Assembly: GCA_964474045.1 (NCBI GenBank)
Contig: CAYYRC010000001.1
Coordinates: forward strand, 196,680 to 260,679
DNA length: 64,000 nt
Source: JACJWR01 sp964474045
GTDB taxonomy: Bacteria > Actinomycetota > Actinomycetes > S36-B12 > UBA10799
Direction: 5' to 3'
A program made the position numbers and the translations under genes. Every line of letters begins with the position of its first letter. Positions within the stretch are counted from its first letter, which is position 1. A model generated the notes under the pieces. It did no database searches and had not been told where the DNA came from. It worked only from the letters and a program-made list of their open reading frames with translations. Positions 16,884-25,358 of this stretch are shown in pieces.

Positions 16884-17558
16884 TCAGGCGTCGCTGCGTC
16901 CCTCGCGCCGCCGTGCGACCACGACTGCGCCGACACCGGCGAGCAGCAGGCCGCCACCGAGAGCGGCGATCAGCAGGGTGTTATTGCCACCGGTGGTGGC
17001 GAGGCCGCCGCTGGTGCTGCTGCCGGACGTAGTGCCGGTCGACGTCCCGCCGCCGGTGGTGCCGCCGCCGGTGGTGCCGCCGCCGGAGGTCCCGCCGCCG
17101 CCGGAGGTGCCACCCCCACCGGTGCCGCCGCCACCGCCGCCGCCGCCACCGCCACCGCCACCACCGCTGCTGGGAACGGTGATGGTCGCGGTGCCGGTGA
17201 CGATGCCGCCGGGAACGTTACCCGGACCAGTGGCCGTGACGGTGCAGGTGCCGGCCTGGGTGAATGTCAGCGAAACCTTCACCACGCCGTTGGCGCCGGC
17301 AGTCGCCGTCGCGGACGGCCCCGCGAAGGTCGCGCCGTTGTTGGTGCAGGTCGAGGTGATCTGCACCGTCGAGCCCGGGGTGAACGGGACGACGTTGCCG
17401 AAAGTGAAGTCGACGGTGCCGCCACCTGGCGGAGTAACGTTGGTGCTGCTGCCGCCGTTGATGGAGGGGTCCGGTGGGTAGACCGCGAGCGCGGGCGCGG
17501 CGAGCCCAATGACCAGGGCCGCCCCCGCTGCCGTCCCGAGTGCAATTGATCGACGCAT
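16884..17558 (-). CDS. LATTG-anchored glycine-rich surface protein (sortase E substrate)
   Basis: A 224-residue protein with a cleavable signal (MRRSIALGT... ending PALA-VYP). An immunoglobulin-like/adhesin-like beta domain with two cysteines follows, then a long Gly/Thr/Ser tract (about 131-182). The C-terminal sorting signal has LATTG at about 186-190, a hydrophobic segment LLIAALGGGLLLAGVGAVVV and a positive tail ARRREGR. LAxTG is the class E sortase motif, and such a sortase is encoded 1.1 kb downstream. It is expected to be covalently linked to peptidoglycan. Confidence 0.85.
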   Translation of the reverse strand: MRRSIALGTAAGAALVIGLAAPALAVYPPDPSINGGSSTNVTPPGGGTVDFTFGNVVPFTPGSTVQITSTCTNNGATFAGPSATATAGANGVVKVSLTFTQAGTCTVTATGPGNVPGGIVTGTATITVPSSGGGGGGGGGGGGGGTGGGGTSGGGGTSGGGTTGGGTTGGGTSTGTTSGSSTSGGLATTGGNNTLLIAALGGGLLLAGVGAVVVARRREGRSDA

Positions 17559-17708
17559 TGCCTTGATCTCGCTTTCTAATGTGGCTTATGAGGCTGTATT
17601 GATGTCGTAACAGTCGGTGTGGGACTGCTCCTACGAGTGACGCTAGCAGAGTTGCTGCTAGATGGGTACCGCGTACGTAACTTCAGGTTATCGGAGGCTT
17701 CCGACTCG

Positions 17709-19235
17709 TTATCGGCTGACCCCGTGGTCAGCCGTGGCCTGAGCTTCCGACGCCTGGGACTCGAGCTCGGCCGTTTCGGTCGTGGCCACCGCGTCTGACT
17801 TCGCGGCGTTGCGCTTGCCCCGGCGGCCCTTCTTGTCGGACTTGTCGTGTCCGTATCCATAGCCGTATCCGTAGCCATACCCGTAGCCATACCCATAGCC
17901 GTAGCCGTACCCGTAGCTGCCGCCCCGGGTCGGCACGAAGTTCAGGACGGTTCCCAGCAGCCGGGCGCCCACGTTGTCGAGCACCAGCGCGGCCTTGCGG
18001 ACCTGGTCCCGGGTGGTGCGGCCGAAGCGGGTGACCATGATCGCGCCGTCGGCGTTGCGGGCCAGCACCGCTGCGTCCGTGACCGGCAGCAGCGGCGGGG
18101 CGTCGATGATGATGATGTCGAAGGTGCCGCGCAGCTCGTCCAGCAGGTGGCTCATCTGCCGGGAGCCCAGCATCTCCGACGGGTTGGGGGGCGTCGGGCC
18201 CGACGGGATGACGGACAGCAGGCCGCGCCGCCACGACACGATCCCGTCAGCCAGCGGAATCTGTCCGGACAGCACGTCCACGAGGCCCACCGAGCCGGCG
18301 ATGCCCAGGTACTCGGCCACCTTCGGTTTGCGCAGGTCCGCCTCCACCAGGCAGACCTTGCGGCCCGCTTGGGCGAGCGTGATCGCCAGGTTGCAGGCGC
18401 TGGTGGTCTTGCCCTCCGACGGCAGGGCCGAGGTGATGACCACGGCCTTCGGCGGCTCGTCTACATCGACGTACTGCAGGTTGGTGCGGACCGTCCGGAA
18501 GCCCTCGGCGCGCACGGAGGTCTGGTTGAGCGCCACCAGCGGCGAGGTCTGCGCCTCGGTGTCGAAGCTGACCAGCCCGAGGTTGGTGCTGCCGGTCAGC
18601 TGGGCCAGGTCGGACTCGCTCTTGATGGAGGTGTCCAGCTGCTCGCGCAGGATCGCGTAGGCGATCCCGACGCCGAGGCCGAGGATCAGGCCCAGCGCCA
18701 CATTGATCTTGGTGTTGGGCGACACCAGGCCGGCGCCGGTCGCGGGGCTGGTGATGGTCATCTTGACCGGTGACTCGGTGGCACCCGGCGGCGTCTCGAG
18801 CACCGCCACCTGGTTAGCGAACGACACCGAGACGGCGTTCGCCAACTCCACCGCGCGTGCCGGGCTGTTGTCCTTGACCGTGACGTTGATGAGCACGGTC
18901 TGCGGGGGGTTGACCGCTGACACCATGGAGGCCAGCTGCGGCACCGTCAGGTCGACGCCGGTCTGGGCGATCACGGGTGCCAGCACCTGCGGCGAGGTCA
19001 CAACATCCACGTAGCTCTTCACCCGCTGGAGCGTGAACGCCGCACCGCTGTAGACGGCGGCGTTGGAGTTGCTGCTGGTGGTCTGGCCGATGGAGACGAA
19101 GTTCTGCGTCGTGGCCGAGTAGACCTTCGGGCTCAGCAGGCTGTACCCCGCCGCCAGCGCCACGCCGATCGCCGTGATCAGCGCGATGGGCAGCCAGCGC
19201 TTGCGAAGAATACGGATGTAGTCGCGCAGATCCAC
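17709..19235 (-). CDS. Polysaccharide co-polymerase / bacterial tyrosine kinase (Wzz-Wzc fusion)
   Basis: A 508-residue protein. The N-terminal Wzz domain starts at MDLRDYIRILRKRWLP, has a first membrane helix at about 15-33 and a second at about 180-200. The cytoplasmic BY-kinase has Walker A SALPSEGKTT (about 268-277), Walker A-prime VEADLRKP and Walker B IIIIDAPPL. The C-terminus has 11 Tyr-Gly dipeptides followed by a Lys/Arg-rich tail, the expected autophosphorylation cluster. A matching low-molecular-weight phosphatase gene lies upstream. Together they likely regulate export and length of a surface polysaccharide. Confidence 0.92.
   Translation of the reverse strand: MDLRDYIRILRKRWLPIALITAIGVALAAGYSLLSPKVYSATTQNFVSIGQTTSSNSNAAVYSGAAFTLQRVKSYVDVVTSPQVLAPVIAQTGVDLTVPQLASMVSAVNPPQTVLINVTVKDNSPARAVELANAVSVSFANQVAVLETPPGATESPVKMTITSPATGAGLVSPNTKINVALGLILGLGVGIAYAILREQLDTSIKSESDLAQLTGSTNLGLVSFDTEAQTSPLVALNQTSVRAEGFRTVRTNLQYVDVDEPPKAVVITSALPSEGKTTSACNLAITLAQAGRKVCLVEADLRKPKVAEYLGIAGSVGLVDVLSGQIPLADGIVSWRRGLLSVIPSGPTPPNPSEMLGSRQMSHLLDELRGTFDIIIIDAPPLLPVTDAAVLARNADGAIMVTRFGRTTRDQVRKAALVLDNVGARLLGTVLNFVPTRGGSYGYGYGYGYGYGYGYGYGYGYGHDKSDKKGRRGKRNAAKSDAVATTETAELESQASEAQATADHGVSR
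17850..17915 (-). repeat. In-gene 6-bp tandem repeat encoding (Tyr-Gly)11
   Basis: Eleven consecutive TAY-GGN codon pairs, with third positions varying between units. Synonymous variation suggests protein-level selection for tyrosines, not a very recent slippage array. It sits at the tail of the BY-kinase, where tyrosine clusters are trans-autophosphorylated in this family. Confidence 0.9.
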
Positions 19236-19328
19236 GTGGCGAGCCCCTCGACGTCAGCTGATCGGAGCTCCCACGCGCTTCGAGCCTGGGACCGGCGGAC
19301 TCCGACAGGTATGCAGCCAAACTGTACG

Positions 19329-20060
19329 TCACCTGAGGACGGTCGCGAAGGCGCGCCCGATGGATTGCGCAGCGGCGACGATCAGACCGACGGAATCCGG
19401 GTGGTACTCGAAGCCCAGCTCGTGCGGGTCGCCGACATCGTCGGCGTCCCAGGGCAGCGGCTCCCGTGACCCACCACCCGGGGCCCCGCCGGCCGGGGCC
19501 AGCGGCCGCCTGAACGTGGGCCCGCCCACCGGCGCGGTGCCGCGGGCGGCGTCCAACTCGTCCAGCAGCCACGCGAGCCGGTCGTCGAGCGACTCCGGCA
19601 ACGCCGGCACCTGCACCAGTGGATCCAGCGGGTCCAGGTCCGGGGCGCCGCCGGCGGCACGTAGGCGGGCGATGTCGAGCACTCCGGAGCCGCCGATCAC
19701 CCACTCCAGCAGGGTTGCGGCCTGGCGCAGCGTGTAGAGCCGAGCCCGGCGCCCCGGAGCCAGCGCACCAGCCGCGCCCAGGTGCCCGCGATCAGCCGTG
19801 AGCACCAAGTCGGCGCCCGTGACCAGCTCCGCGGTGAGCCGACGGCTGGCGTGGGGCGACGCGCCCGGCGGCGTCGGGGCGTCCAAAAGCTCGGCCGCCT
19901 CCGGGCACATGGGTGCCCCGGGAATGGCCGCCACTCCCGCGCTGGTGACTTCGATCAAGTCGCCAAGCCCGTTGCCGTCGAACGCGGTCCGCAGGGAGCG
20001 CTCCGCGGTCGCCGAGCGGCAGATGTTGGCGGTGCAGACGGTGAGCACGGTGAAGGCCAC
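19329..20060 (-). CDS. Low-molecular-weight protein tyrosine phosphatase
   Basis: A 243-residue protein. The P-loop VCTANICRS (about residues 8-16) fits C-x5-R-S and binds phosphate. The late DPHELGFEYHP may supply the general-acid Asp. It is longer than the usual 150-165 residues because of an insertion around 150-210 rich in Pro, Gly and Ala. Position directly upstream of the BY-kinase on the same strand is typical: the pair writes and erases tyrosine phosphate. Confidence 0.85.
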   Translation of the reverse strand: MAFTVLTVCTANICRSATAERSLRTAFDGNGLGDLIEVTSAGVAAIPGAPMCPEAAELLDAPTPPGASPHASRRLTAELVTGADLVLTADRGHLGAAGALAPGRRARLYTLRQAATLLEWVIGGSGVLDIARLRAAGGAPDLDPLDPLVQVPALPESLDDRLAWLLDELDAARGTAPVGGPTFRRPLAPAGGAPGGGSREPLPWDADDVGDPHELGFEYHPDSVGLIVAAAQSIGRAFATVLR

Positions 20061-20122
20061 CGGCCCACTCTAGGGTCGTCGGCCCTTCGCCCGGAGGGAT
20101 GGCGGCCTGCCAGAATCGGGGC

Positions 20123-20848
20123 GTGTCAGCCAGTCAGACCCGTCCGAACGGCTCGGTGCCGACGTTCCGACGCCGCGGGGGGCGGCTGGGCCCGGAGTTG
20201 CGGACGGTGCTCGCCGAGGTGCTGCCCCGGTTCGAGCTGCCCGATCCCGCTGCGACCGGGACCCGCTGGGACCTCGATCGCATCTTCGGCGGGCGCGATG
20301 TGGTGGTCGAGGTCGGTTCCGGGATGGGCGAGGCGGCCCTGGAGCTGGCGCTGGCCCGACCGGATGAGGCTGTGATCGCGGTAGACGTCCACGTCCGGGG
20401 CATCGCCTCCCTGGCGCGGGCCGCCGCGCGGTCCGATCTGGACAACCTGCGGGTGGTCCTGGGCGACGGGTTGGACGTGCTCCGGGAGGGGGTGGCGCCA
20501 GAGGCGCTTGCCGGTATCCGGGCGTGGTTCCCCGACCCGTGGCCCAAGGCCCGTCATCACAAGCGCAGGTTGTTCTCGGACCCGAACGTGGAGTTGATGG
20601 TGTCCCGGCTCAGGCCCGGCGGCACCCTCCACGCCGCGACCGACGTCGCCGAGTACGCGCTGGTGATCAGCGACGTCCTCGACGCGCAGCCAGCGCTGGA
20701 GCCCATCGTCCGCGGCTCTCCGCGGCCGCCGTGGCGACCGTGGACCAAGTACGAGCGGGCGGGCCTGGCCGCGGGGCGGCCGGCCTCGGACTTCATCTAC
20801 GCGCGGCGCCCGGACTCCACGATGGCGACGCATCCGTTTCGGCGATGA
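20123..20848 (+). CDS. trmB: tRNA (guanine-46-N7)-methyltransferase
   Basis: A 241-residue Rossmann methyltransferase. The SAM motif VEVGSGMGEAA is at about residue 62. The family signature WFPDPWPKARHHKRR (about 133-147) and the C-terminal T-K-Y-E-R/G.PASDFIYAR are intact. I choose GTG at 20123 (VSASQTRPNG); an ATG at 20099 adds eight unlikely residues. The 3' end overlaps the convergent gamma-glutamyltransferase gene by 52 bp. It modifies the variable loop of tRNAs. Confidence 0.92.
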   Translation: MSASQTRPNGSVPTFRRRGGRLGPELRTVLAEVLPRFELPDPAATGTRWDLDRIFGGRDVVVEVGSGMGEAALELALARPDEAVIAVDVHVRGIASLARAAARSDLDNLRVVLGDGLDVLREGVAPEALAGIRAWFPDPWPKARHHKRRLFSDPNVELMVSRLRPGGTLHAATDVAEYALVISDVLDAQPALEPIVRGSPRPPWRPWTKYERAGLAAGRPASDFIYARRPDSTMATHPFRR

Positions 20849-22218
20849 TCGGCAGCCGCGATGACGCTGCCGTCAGGCAGTCGCTGCACCGCGTTGACGC
20901 CGCCGAAGTAGAAGTCCGTCACGTCCCAGAGGTTGACCTCGAAGCGCGCCTGCAGCAGGGCCAGGTCGGACGGTCCGATACCCACCTCGGCCTGGACCAG
21001 ACCGCTGTCCTCCTGGTGCGCCCGGGGGGCTGCGACGGCGTCGGCCAGGCTCAGGCCCCGATCCCGCAGCAGGGCGGCCACGGTGCTGACGGCGGTGCGG
21101 ATGCGGGCCGACCCACCGCTGCCCAGCGCGGTCACCGTGCCGTCGGGGGCGCGCAGCACCGTCGGCGCGCTCATCGAGCGCAGGCGCTCGCCGGGCGTGA
21201 CCGCCGACAGCCCCGCCGGCAGCAGGTCGTCCTCGCCCAGCATGTTGTTCAGGTGCACGCCGATGCCCGGGACCAGAACGCCGCCGCCCGCGCCGTTCGT
21301 GGTGGTCATCGACACGACGGCACCGTCGGCGCCGATCACCGACACGTGCGTGGTGCCCGCCGTGGCAGCTAGGTGGGACTTGACCTCCGCGGTCGCCCGG
21401 GCCAGCTCAGCGGCCAGGGACGCGTAGTCGAAGGTGGACATGCGCTCCAGGGCGCGCACGACGATCTGTCCGCCGTAGGCCGGTGACGGGTTGGTGATGG
21501 CGGTCCAGTCCCGCACCCGCGTCACCAGCGGGGCGCGCCAGATGGGTTGATAGTCACTCAGGTCCGCCGCGGTGATCGAGCAGCCCTGGGCCGCCATGCC
21601 CAGCAGGGGATCGGCGAAGGCCGGGGAGTTGGCCGACGTCACCTCGCCGTCGGCGATGCGCGCCAGGAACTCCGCCAGCTCGTCGTCCCGGAGCACCTCG
21701 CCGGCTCGCAGCAGCCGACCCTCCGGGGCATAAACCGACGCTGCGGACTCCGTGTGCCGCACGATCGCCTCGATCAGCGTCAGGACGTAGGCCTGGGCCT
21801 CATCCACAACCGCCCCGGCTCGGGCCAGCTCGACGCTGGGGGCGACGACGTCGGCCAGCGGCAGCGAGCCGTGGCGGCGGTGCAGCTCGAGTAGGCCACC
21901 CAGCATGCCGGGGACGGCGGCCGAGGCCGGTCCGACGCGGAAGTCCTGTTGGGCCGACGGGTAGACGACGGTGATCGTCGCCGGCTCGGTGCGCGGATGC
22001 ACCAGCGCGATACCGGGCACGGCGGCGAAGAAGTCCAGCACCTCGGCGGTGCCGTCGGGCAGCTCGATAGTCGCGAAGCCGCCGCCGGCCAGGCTGGTCA
22101 GGCCGGGCTCGGCAACGGTCGAGGCGAAACCCGCCGCGACCGCCGCATCGACCGCCCCGCCGCCGGCACGCAGGACGGACGCGGCCGCGGCCGTGGTGGC
22201 CGCGTTGCCGGTGGCCAC
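20797..22218 (-). CDS. Gamma-glutamyltransferase family protein (Ntn hydrolase)
   Basis: A 473-residue protein. The N-terminal pattern ATGNAATTAAAASVLRAGGG and AVDAAVAAGF is that of the gamma-glutamyltransferase/cephalosporin acylase family. The autoprocessing site is GTTHVSVIGADG, with Thr as the new N-terminal nucleophile of the small subunit, followed by MTTTNGAGG. No signal peptide is visible, unlike classical GGT, so it may be intracellular. The GTG start leaves a short gap to ppa on the same strand. Confidence 0.85.
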   Translation of the reverse strand: MATGNAATTAAAASVLRAGGGAVDAAVAAGFASTVAEPGLTSLAGGGFATIELPDGTAEVLDFFAAVPGIALVHPRTEPATITVVYPSAQQDFRVGPASAAVPGMLGGLLELHRRHGSLPLADVVAPSVELARAGAVVDEAQAYVLTLIEAIVRHTESAASVYAPEGRLLRAGEVLRDDELAEFLARIADGEVTSANSPAFADPLLGMAAQGCSITAADLSDYQPIWRAPLVTRVRDWTAITNPSPAYGGQIVVRALERMSTFDYASLAAELARATAEVKSHLAATAGTTHVSVIGADGAVVSMTTTNGAGGGVLVPGIGVHLNNMLGEDDLLPAGLSAVTPGERLRSMSAPTVLRAPDGTVTALGSGGSARIRTAVSTVAALLRDRGLSLADAVAAPRAHQEDSGLVQAEVGIGPSDLALLQARFEVNLWDVTDFYFGGVNAVQRLPDGSVIAAADHRRNGCVAIVESGRRA

Positions 22219-22283
22219 GGCGGAGCTGCCCGGTGGGCCGGCCGCGGTGGCGGGGCGACGGGCGGCAGTAATGTCGGAGGTGC

Positions 22284-22772
22284 TCAGATGCCGGCTTCCT
22301 TGGCGCGCTCGAAGGACTCCTTGACCTCGGCCTCCGCTGCCGCCCGACCCTCCCAGCTGGCGCCCTCCACGGACTTGCCGGGCTCCAGGTCCTTGTAGAC
22401 CTCGAAGAAGTGCTGAATCTCCAGCCGCTCGAAGTCGTCGAGGTGGCGGATGTCCTGCAGGTGCTCCATCCGCGGGTCGTTGGCGACCACGCAGATCAGC
22501 TTGTCGTCGCCGCCGGCCTCATCGGTCATCCGGAACATGCCGATCGTGCGGCAGCGGATGAGGCAGCCCGGGAAGGTCTTCTCGCGCATGAGGACCAGCG
22601 CATCAAGCGGGTCGCCGTCCATGCCGAGCGTGTCATCGACGAATCCGTAGTCGTGTGGGTAGGCCGTCGCGGTGAAGAGCATCCGGTCCAGCCGGATCCG
22701 GCCGGTCTCGTGATCGACTTCGTACTTGTTGCGGCTGCCAGCCGGAATCTCGATGGTCACGTCGAATTCCAT
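22284..22772 (-). CDS. ppa: Inorganic pyrophosphatase
   Basis: A 162-residue family I soluble pyrophosphatase. The active site pieces are IPAGSRNKYEVD (Lys/Glu), YPHDYGFVDDT and the metal-binding DGDPLDALVLM (about residues 50-62). The ATG at 22772 has GAGGAGG in good position. With the membrane H+-PPase at 3891 the cell has both soluble and energy-conserving pyrophosphate hydrolysis. It is divergent from dacB as in Mycobacterium. Confidence 0.96.
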   Translation of the reverse strand: MEFDVTIEIPAGSRNKYEVDHETGRIRLDRMLFTATAYPHDYGFVDDTLGMDGDPLDALVLMREKTFPGCLIRCRTIGMFRMTDEAGGDDKLICVVANDPRMEHLQDIRHLDDFERLEIQHFFEVYKDLEPGKSVEGASWEGRAAAEAEVKESFERAKEAGI

Positions 22773-22903
22773 GGACGCCTCCTCATGCTCAGGTGCGGGT
22801 TGTGGCCGGGCGCCAGGGGCGACCGATGCGTGCTGTGGGCCAGTGTGGCGCAGACACGCCCTCGTTGCATCGCAGCGGAAGCCCGGCCGGGTAATCTCGA
22901 CGA

Positions 22904-24304
22904 ATGCCGCCAGCCAGAGCCGTCGCACGGCCCGCCGCGACCGCGGCGCCGCTGCGCGCGGCTCTTGCCGGGATGGCTGCTGCCGTCGGCATCGCGGCCT
23001 CCGCCACAGTGGGGTCAGCGGCGCCCCACGAAGACCCAGCGCCGCTCGCCACGCCCTCGTCGGATTCCGCTGCCCTGCCGCCGCTGGCTGCCCCCCCGGC
23101 CGGCGTCGGCGCCACGCCAGCCGGGGTCGCCGCAGCGCTGGCCCCGTTCCTGGCCGATCCATCGCTGGGACCAGGGGTGGGTGCGGTGGTGCTGGACCCG
23201 GCAACCGGCCAGGTGCTGCTCGACCAGGCTGGCGGCGTCCCGCGAACCCCGGCCTCGACGACCAAGATCCTCACCGGCGCGACCGTGCTCGGCACGCTCG
23301 GCCCGGACCGCCGCATCACGACCAAGGTCGTGCAGGAGCCGAACGGCACCGTCGTGCTGGTGGGGGCGGGCGACCCCATGCTGCACGACGCGGTGGCGCC
23401 GGGGACGGGGACGGCCTCGCTGGAGCAGCTGGCCGCCATGGCCGCCCCCGCGCTGCGGGGCAAGGCGCAGGCCACCCCGGTGGTTGTGGCGGTGGACGAC
23501 ACCGCCTTCACCGGCCCGACCACCGTGGCCGGTTGGGGCCCCGACGACCTGGTCGACTGCACAGTGCAACCGATCATGGCGCTCTCGGTCCACCTGCCCA
23601 AGCCGGCGGAATGCGCCCCAGACCCCGACCCGGCCATCACGGCGGGCACGGCCTTCGCGGCGCGCCTGGCCGCGCTCGGGCTCCCGGTGCAGCCCACGGT
23701 GACGAGGGCGAAGGCGACGGCCGCGGCCACCGAGCTGGCGGCTGCCGAGTCACCGCCAGTCTCGGACCTGATCGGGCAGGCGCTGGCGCAGTCCGACAAC
23801 ACCTCCGCGGAGATGCTGGGGCACCTCGCGGGCGCCGCAGCGGGCGGCGAGGCCAGCTTCGCCGGGGGTGCCGCGGCCGCTGCCAAGCAGCTCGCGGCCA
23901 TGCAGATCCCGGCGCCGGGCCTGGTGCTGCAGGACGCCTCCGGACTGAGCTCCGGGGACCGCATCCCGCCCGCCGCCACCGCCAAGTTGCTCAGCCAGAC
24001 CGCCGTCGGCAGGAGTCCCGCGGACCTTCAGCTGTGGCCTGTGGCCGCCGGCCTGCCGACGGCGGGCTTCACCGGGACGCTGGCCGACCGCTTCGCGCAG
24101 CCGGAGGCGGTCGCCGGCCGCGGCGAGGTTCGCGCCAAGACCGGCACGCTGGTGGGTGTGTCCGCGCTGGGCGGCCTGGTGGTCACCGCGGACGGCCAAC
24201 AGTTGGCGTTCATCTTCGACTCCGACACGGCCACCGACATCCTCGCCTCGCGGCAGGCCTTCGACGCTGCGGCCGCGGCACTGGCGACGTGCGGGTGCCG
24301 GTAG
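22904..24304 (+). CDS. dacB: D-alanyl-D-alanine carboxypeptidase / endopeptidase (PBP4-type)
   Basis: A 466-residue exported penicillin-binding protein. An N-terminal signal or anchor (about 19-40) is followed by an Ala/Pro-rich linker. The catalytic triad motifs are STTK (S-x-x-K, about 118-121), SDN (about 288) and KTGT (about 412). The long insertion between the first two motifs is the PBP4 (peptidase S13) arrangement. It trims peptidoglycan peptides. It begins the dacB-metalloprotease-tilS-hpt-ftsH run. Confidence 0.94.
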   Translation: MPPARAVARPAATAAPLRAALAGMAAAVGIAASATVGSAAPHEDPAPLATPSSDSAALPPLAAPPAGVGATPAGVAAALAPFLADPSLGPGVGAVVLDPATGQVLLDQAGGVPRTPASTTKILTGATVLGTLGPDRRITTKVVQEPNGTVVLVGAGDPMLHDAVAPGTGTASLEQLAAMAAPALRGKAQATPVVVAVDDTAFTGPTTVAGWGPDDLVDCTVQPIMALSVHLPKPAECAPDPDPAITAGTAFAARLAALGLPVQPTVTRAKATAAATELAAAESPPVSDLIGQALAQSDNTSAEMLGHLAGAAAGGEASFAGGAAAAAKQLAAMQIPAPGLVLQDASGLSSGDRIPPAATAKLLSQTAVGRSPADLQLWPVAAGLPTAGFTGTLADRFAQPEAVAGRGEVRAKTGTLVGVSALGGLVVTADGQQLAFIFDSDTATDILASRQAFDAAAAALATCGCR

Positions 24305-24353
24305 CGGGACCGCCCGCAGGTTGGGGTTGGTGATTCCGACGTAGGGTGGCGCC

Positions 24354-25358
24354 ATGGCTGAGCCGGTGGACTGGGCGCTGGCGCTCGCGACGGGGGTGCG
24401 CACGGCGGGCAAAGGGCCCGAGCTGTCCCTGACCGAGGCTGCGGCGGAGGTGGAGGCCCTGCGTTCGGCGGCCCGGGCGGCGCAGGCGCCGGTGGCGTCG
24501 GTGACGGGGCTGACCGCCGCCGATGATGTGCCCGCGGTGGTCGTGGACCGTCCTGAGTGGATCCGGTCGAACGCGTCGTCGCTTCGGGTGCTGCTGGAGC
24601 CGGTTGCCGCGACCTACTCCGGCGGCTTCGCGCACGGTGTGACGTCGCGCATCGCGGCGGTTGAGCTGGGGCTGGCACTCGGCTGGATGTCAGGCAAGGT
24701 GCTCGGCCAGTTCGAGGCCCTTCCCGGCCTGACCGGGGAGCCGCGGCTGCTGCTCGTCGCGCCGAACATCGTCGCGGCGGCGGAGGCGATGGGTGCGGAC
24801 GCGGCCGACTTCCGGCTGTGGGTCTGCTTGCACGAGGAGACCCATCGGGTGCAGTTCGGCGCGGTGGGCTGGCTGCCCGACTTCTTCGCCGACTCGGTGG
24901 CGACCCTGCTGGCGGACCTCAACGCCGGGCCCGGGGAGCTCGTCTCACGTGTGGCCTCGGGCGTCCGCAGCAACGACGGCCTCGGCTTGGCCGGCTTGCT
25001 GCAGGCACCGGCCAGCCGCGCCACGATGCTGCAGCTGCTCGCGCTCATGACGCTGCTGGAGGGCCACGCCGACTGGGTGATGGACTCCGCCGGCGACGTC
25101 GTGCCCAGCGCGCCGCAGCTGCGGTCCCGGTTCGAGCAGCGCCGCAGCTCCGCCGGCCTGCTGGACACGCTGATCCGCAAGGTGCTGGGGGTCGATGCCA
25201 AGATGGCCCAGTACCGCGACGGCGCCGCCTTCGTGCGGGCAGTCGTGGGGCGAGTGGGGCGCGACGAGTTCAACCGGGTGTGGCAGTCGCCGGACACGCT
25301 GCCGACCATGGACGAGATCCGCAGCCCGGATGATTGGGTCACCCGGGTGTGCCGGTGA
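24354..25358 (+). CDS. Zinc-dependent metalloprotease-like protein (DUF2342)
   Basis: A 334-residue protein of the actinobacterial family exemplified by Rv3626c. The metal motif HEETH in VCLHEETHRVQFG (about residues 160-172) fits HExxH, with a distant Glu in LEGHADWVMD as the probable third ligand. No signal peptide is present. The stop overlaps the tilS start (GTGA). The substrate is unknown. Its fixed position between dacB and tilS is a strong family marker. Confidence 0.88.
   Translation: MAEPVDWALALATGVRTAGKGPELSLTEAAAEVEALRSAARAAQAPVASVTGLTAADDVPAVVVDRPEWIRSNASSLRVLLEPVAATYSGGFAHGVTSRIAAVELGLALGWMSGKVLGQFEALPGLTGEPRLLLVAPNIVAAAEAMGADAADFRLWVCLHEETHRVQFGAVGWLPDFFADSVATLLADLNAGPGELVSRVASGVRSNDGLGLAGLLQAPASRATMLQLLALMTLLEGHADWVMDSAGDVVPSAPQLRSRFEQRRSSAGLLDTLIRKVLGVDAKMAQYRDGAAFVRAVVGRVGRDEFNRVWQSPDTLPTMDEIRSPDDWVTRVCR

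Noticed and set aside
17030..17170. CRISPR-like or satellite repeat
   Set aside because: It is the GGN/ACC-rich coding tract for the Gly/Thr region of the LATTG surface protein, without spacers.
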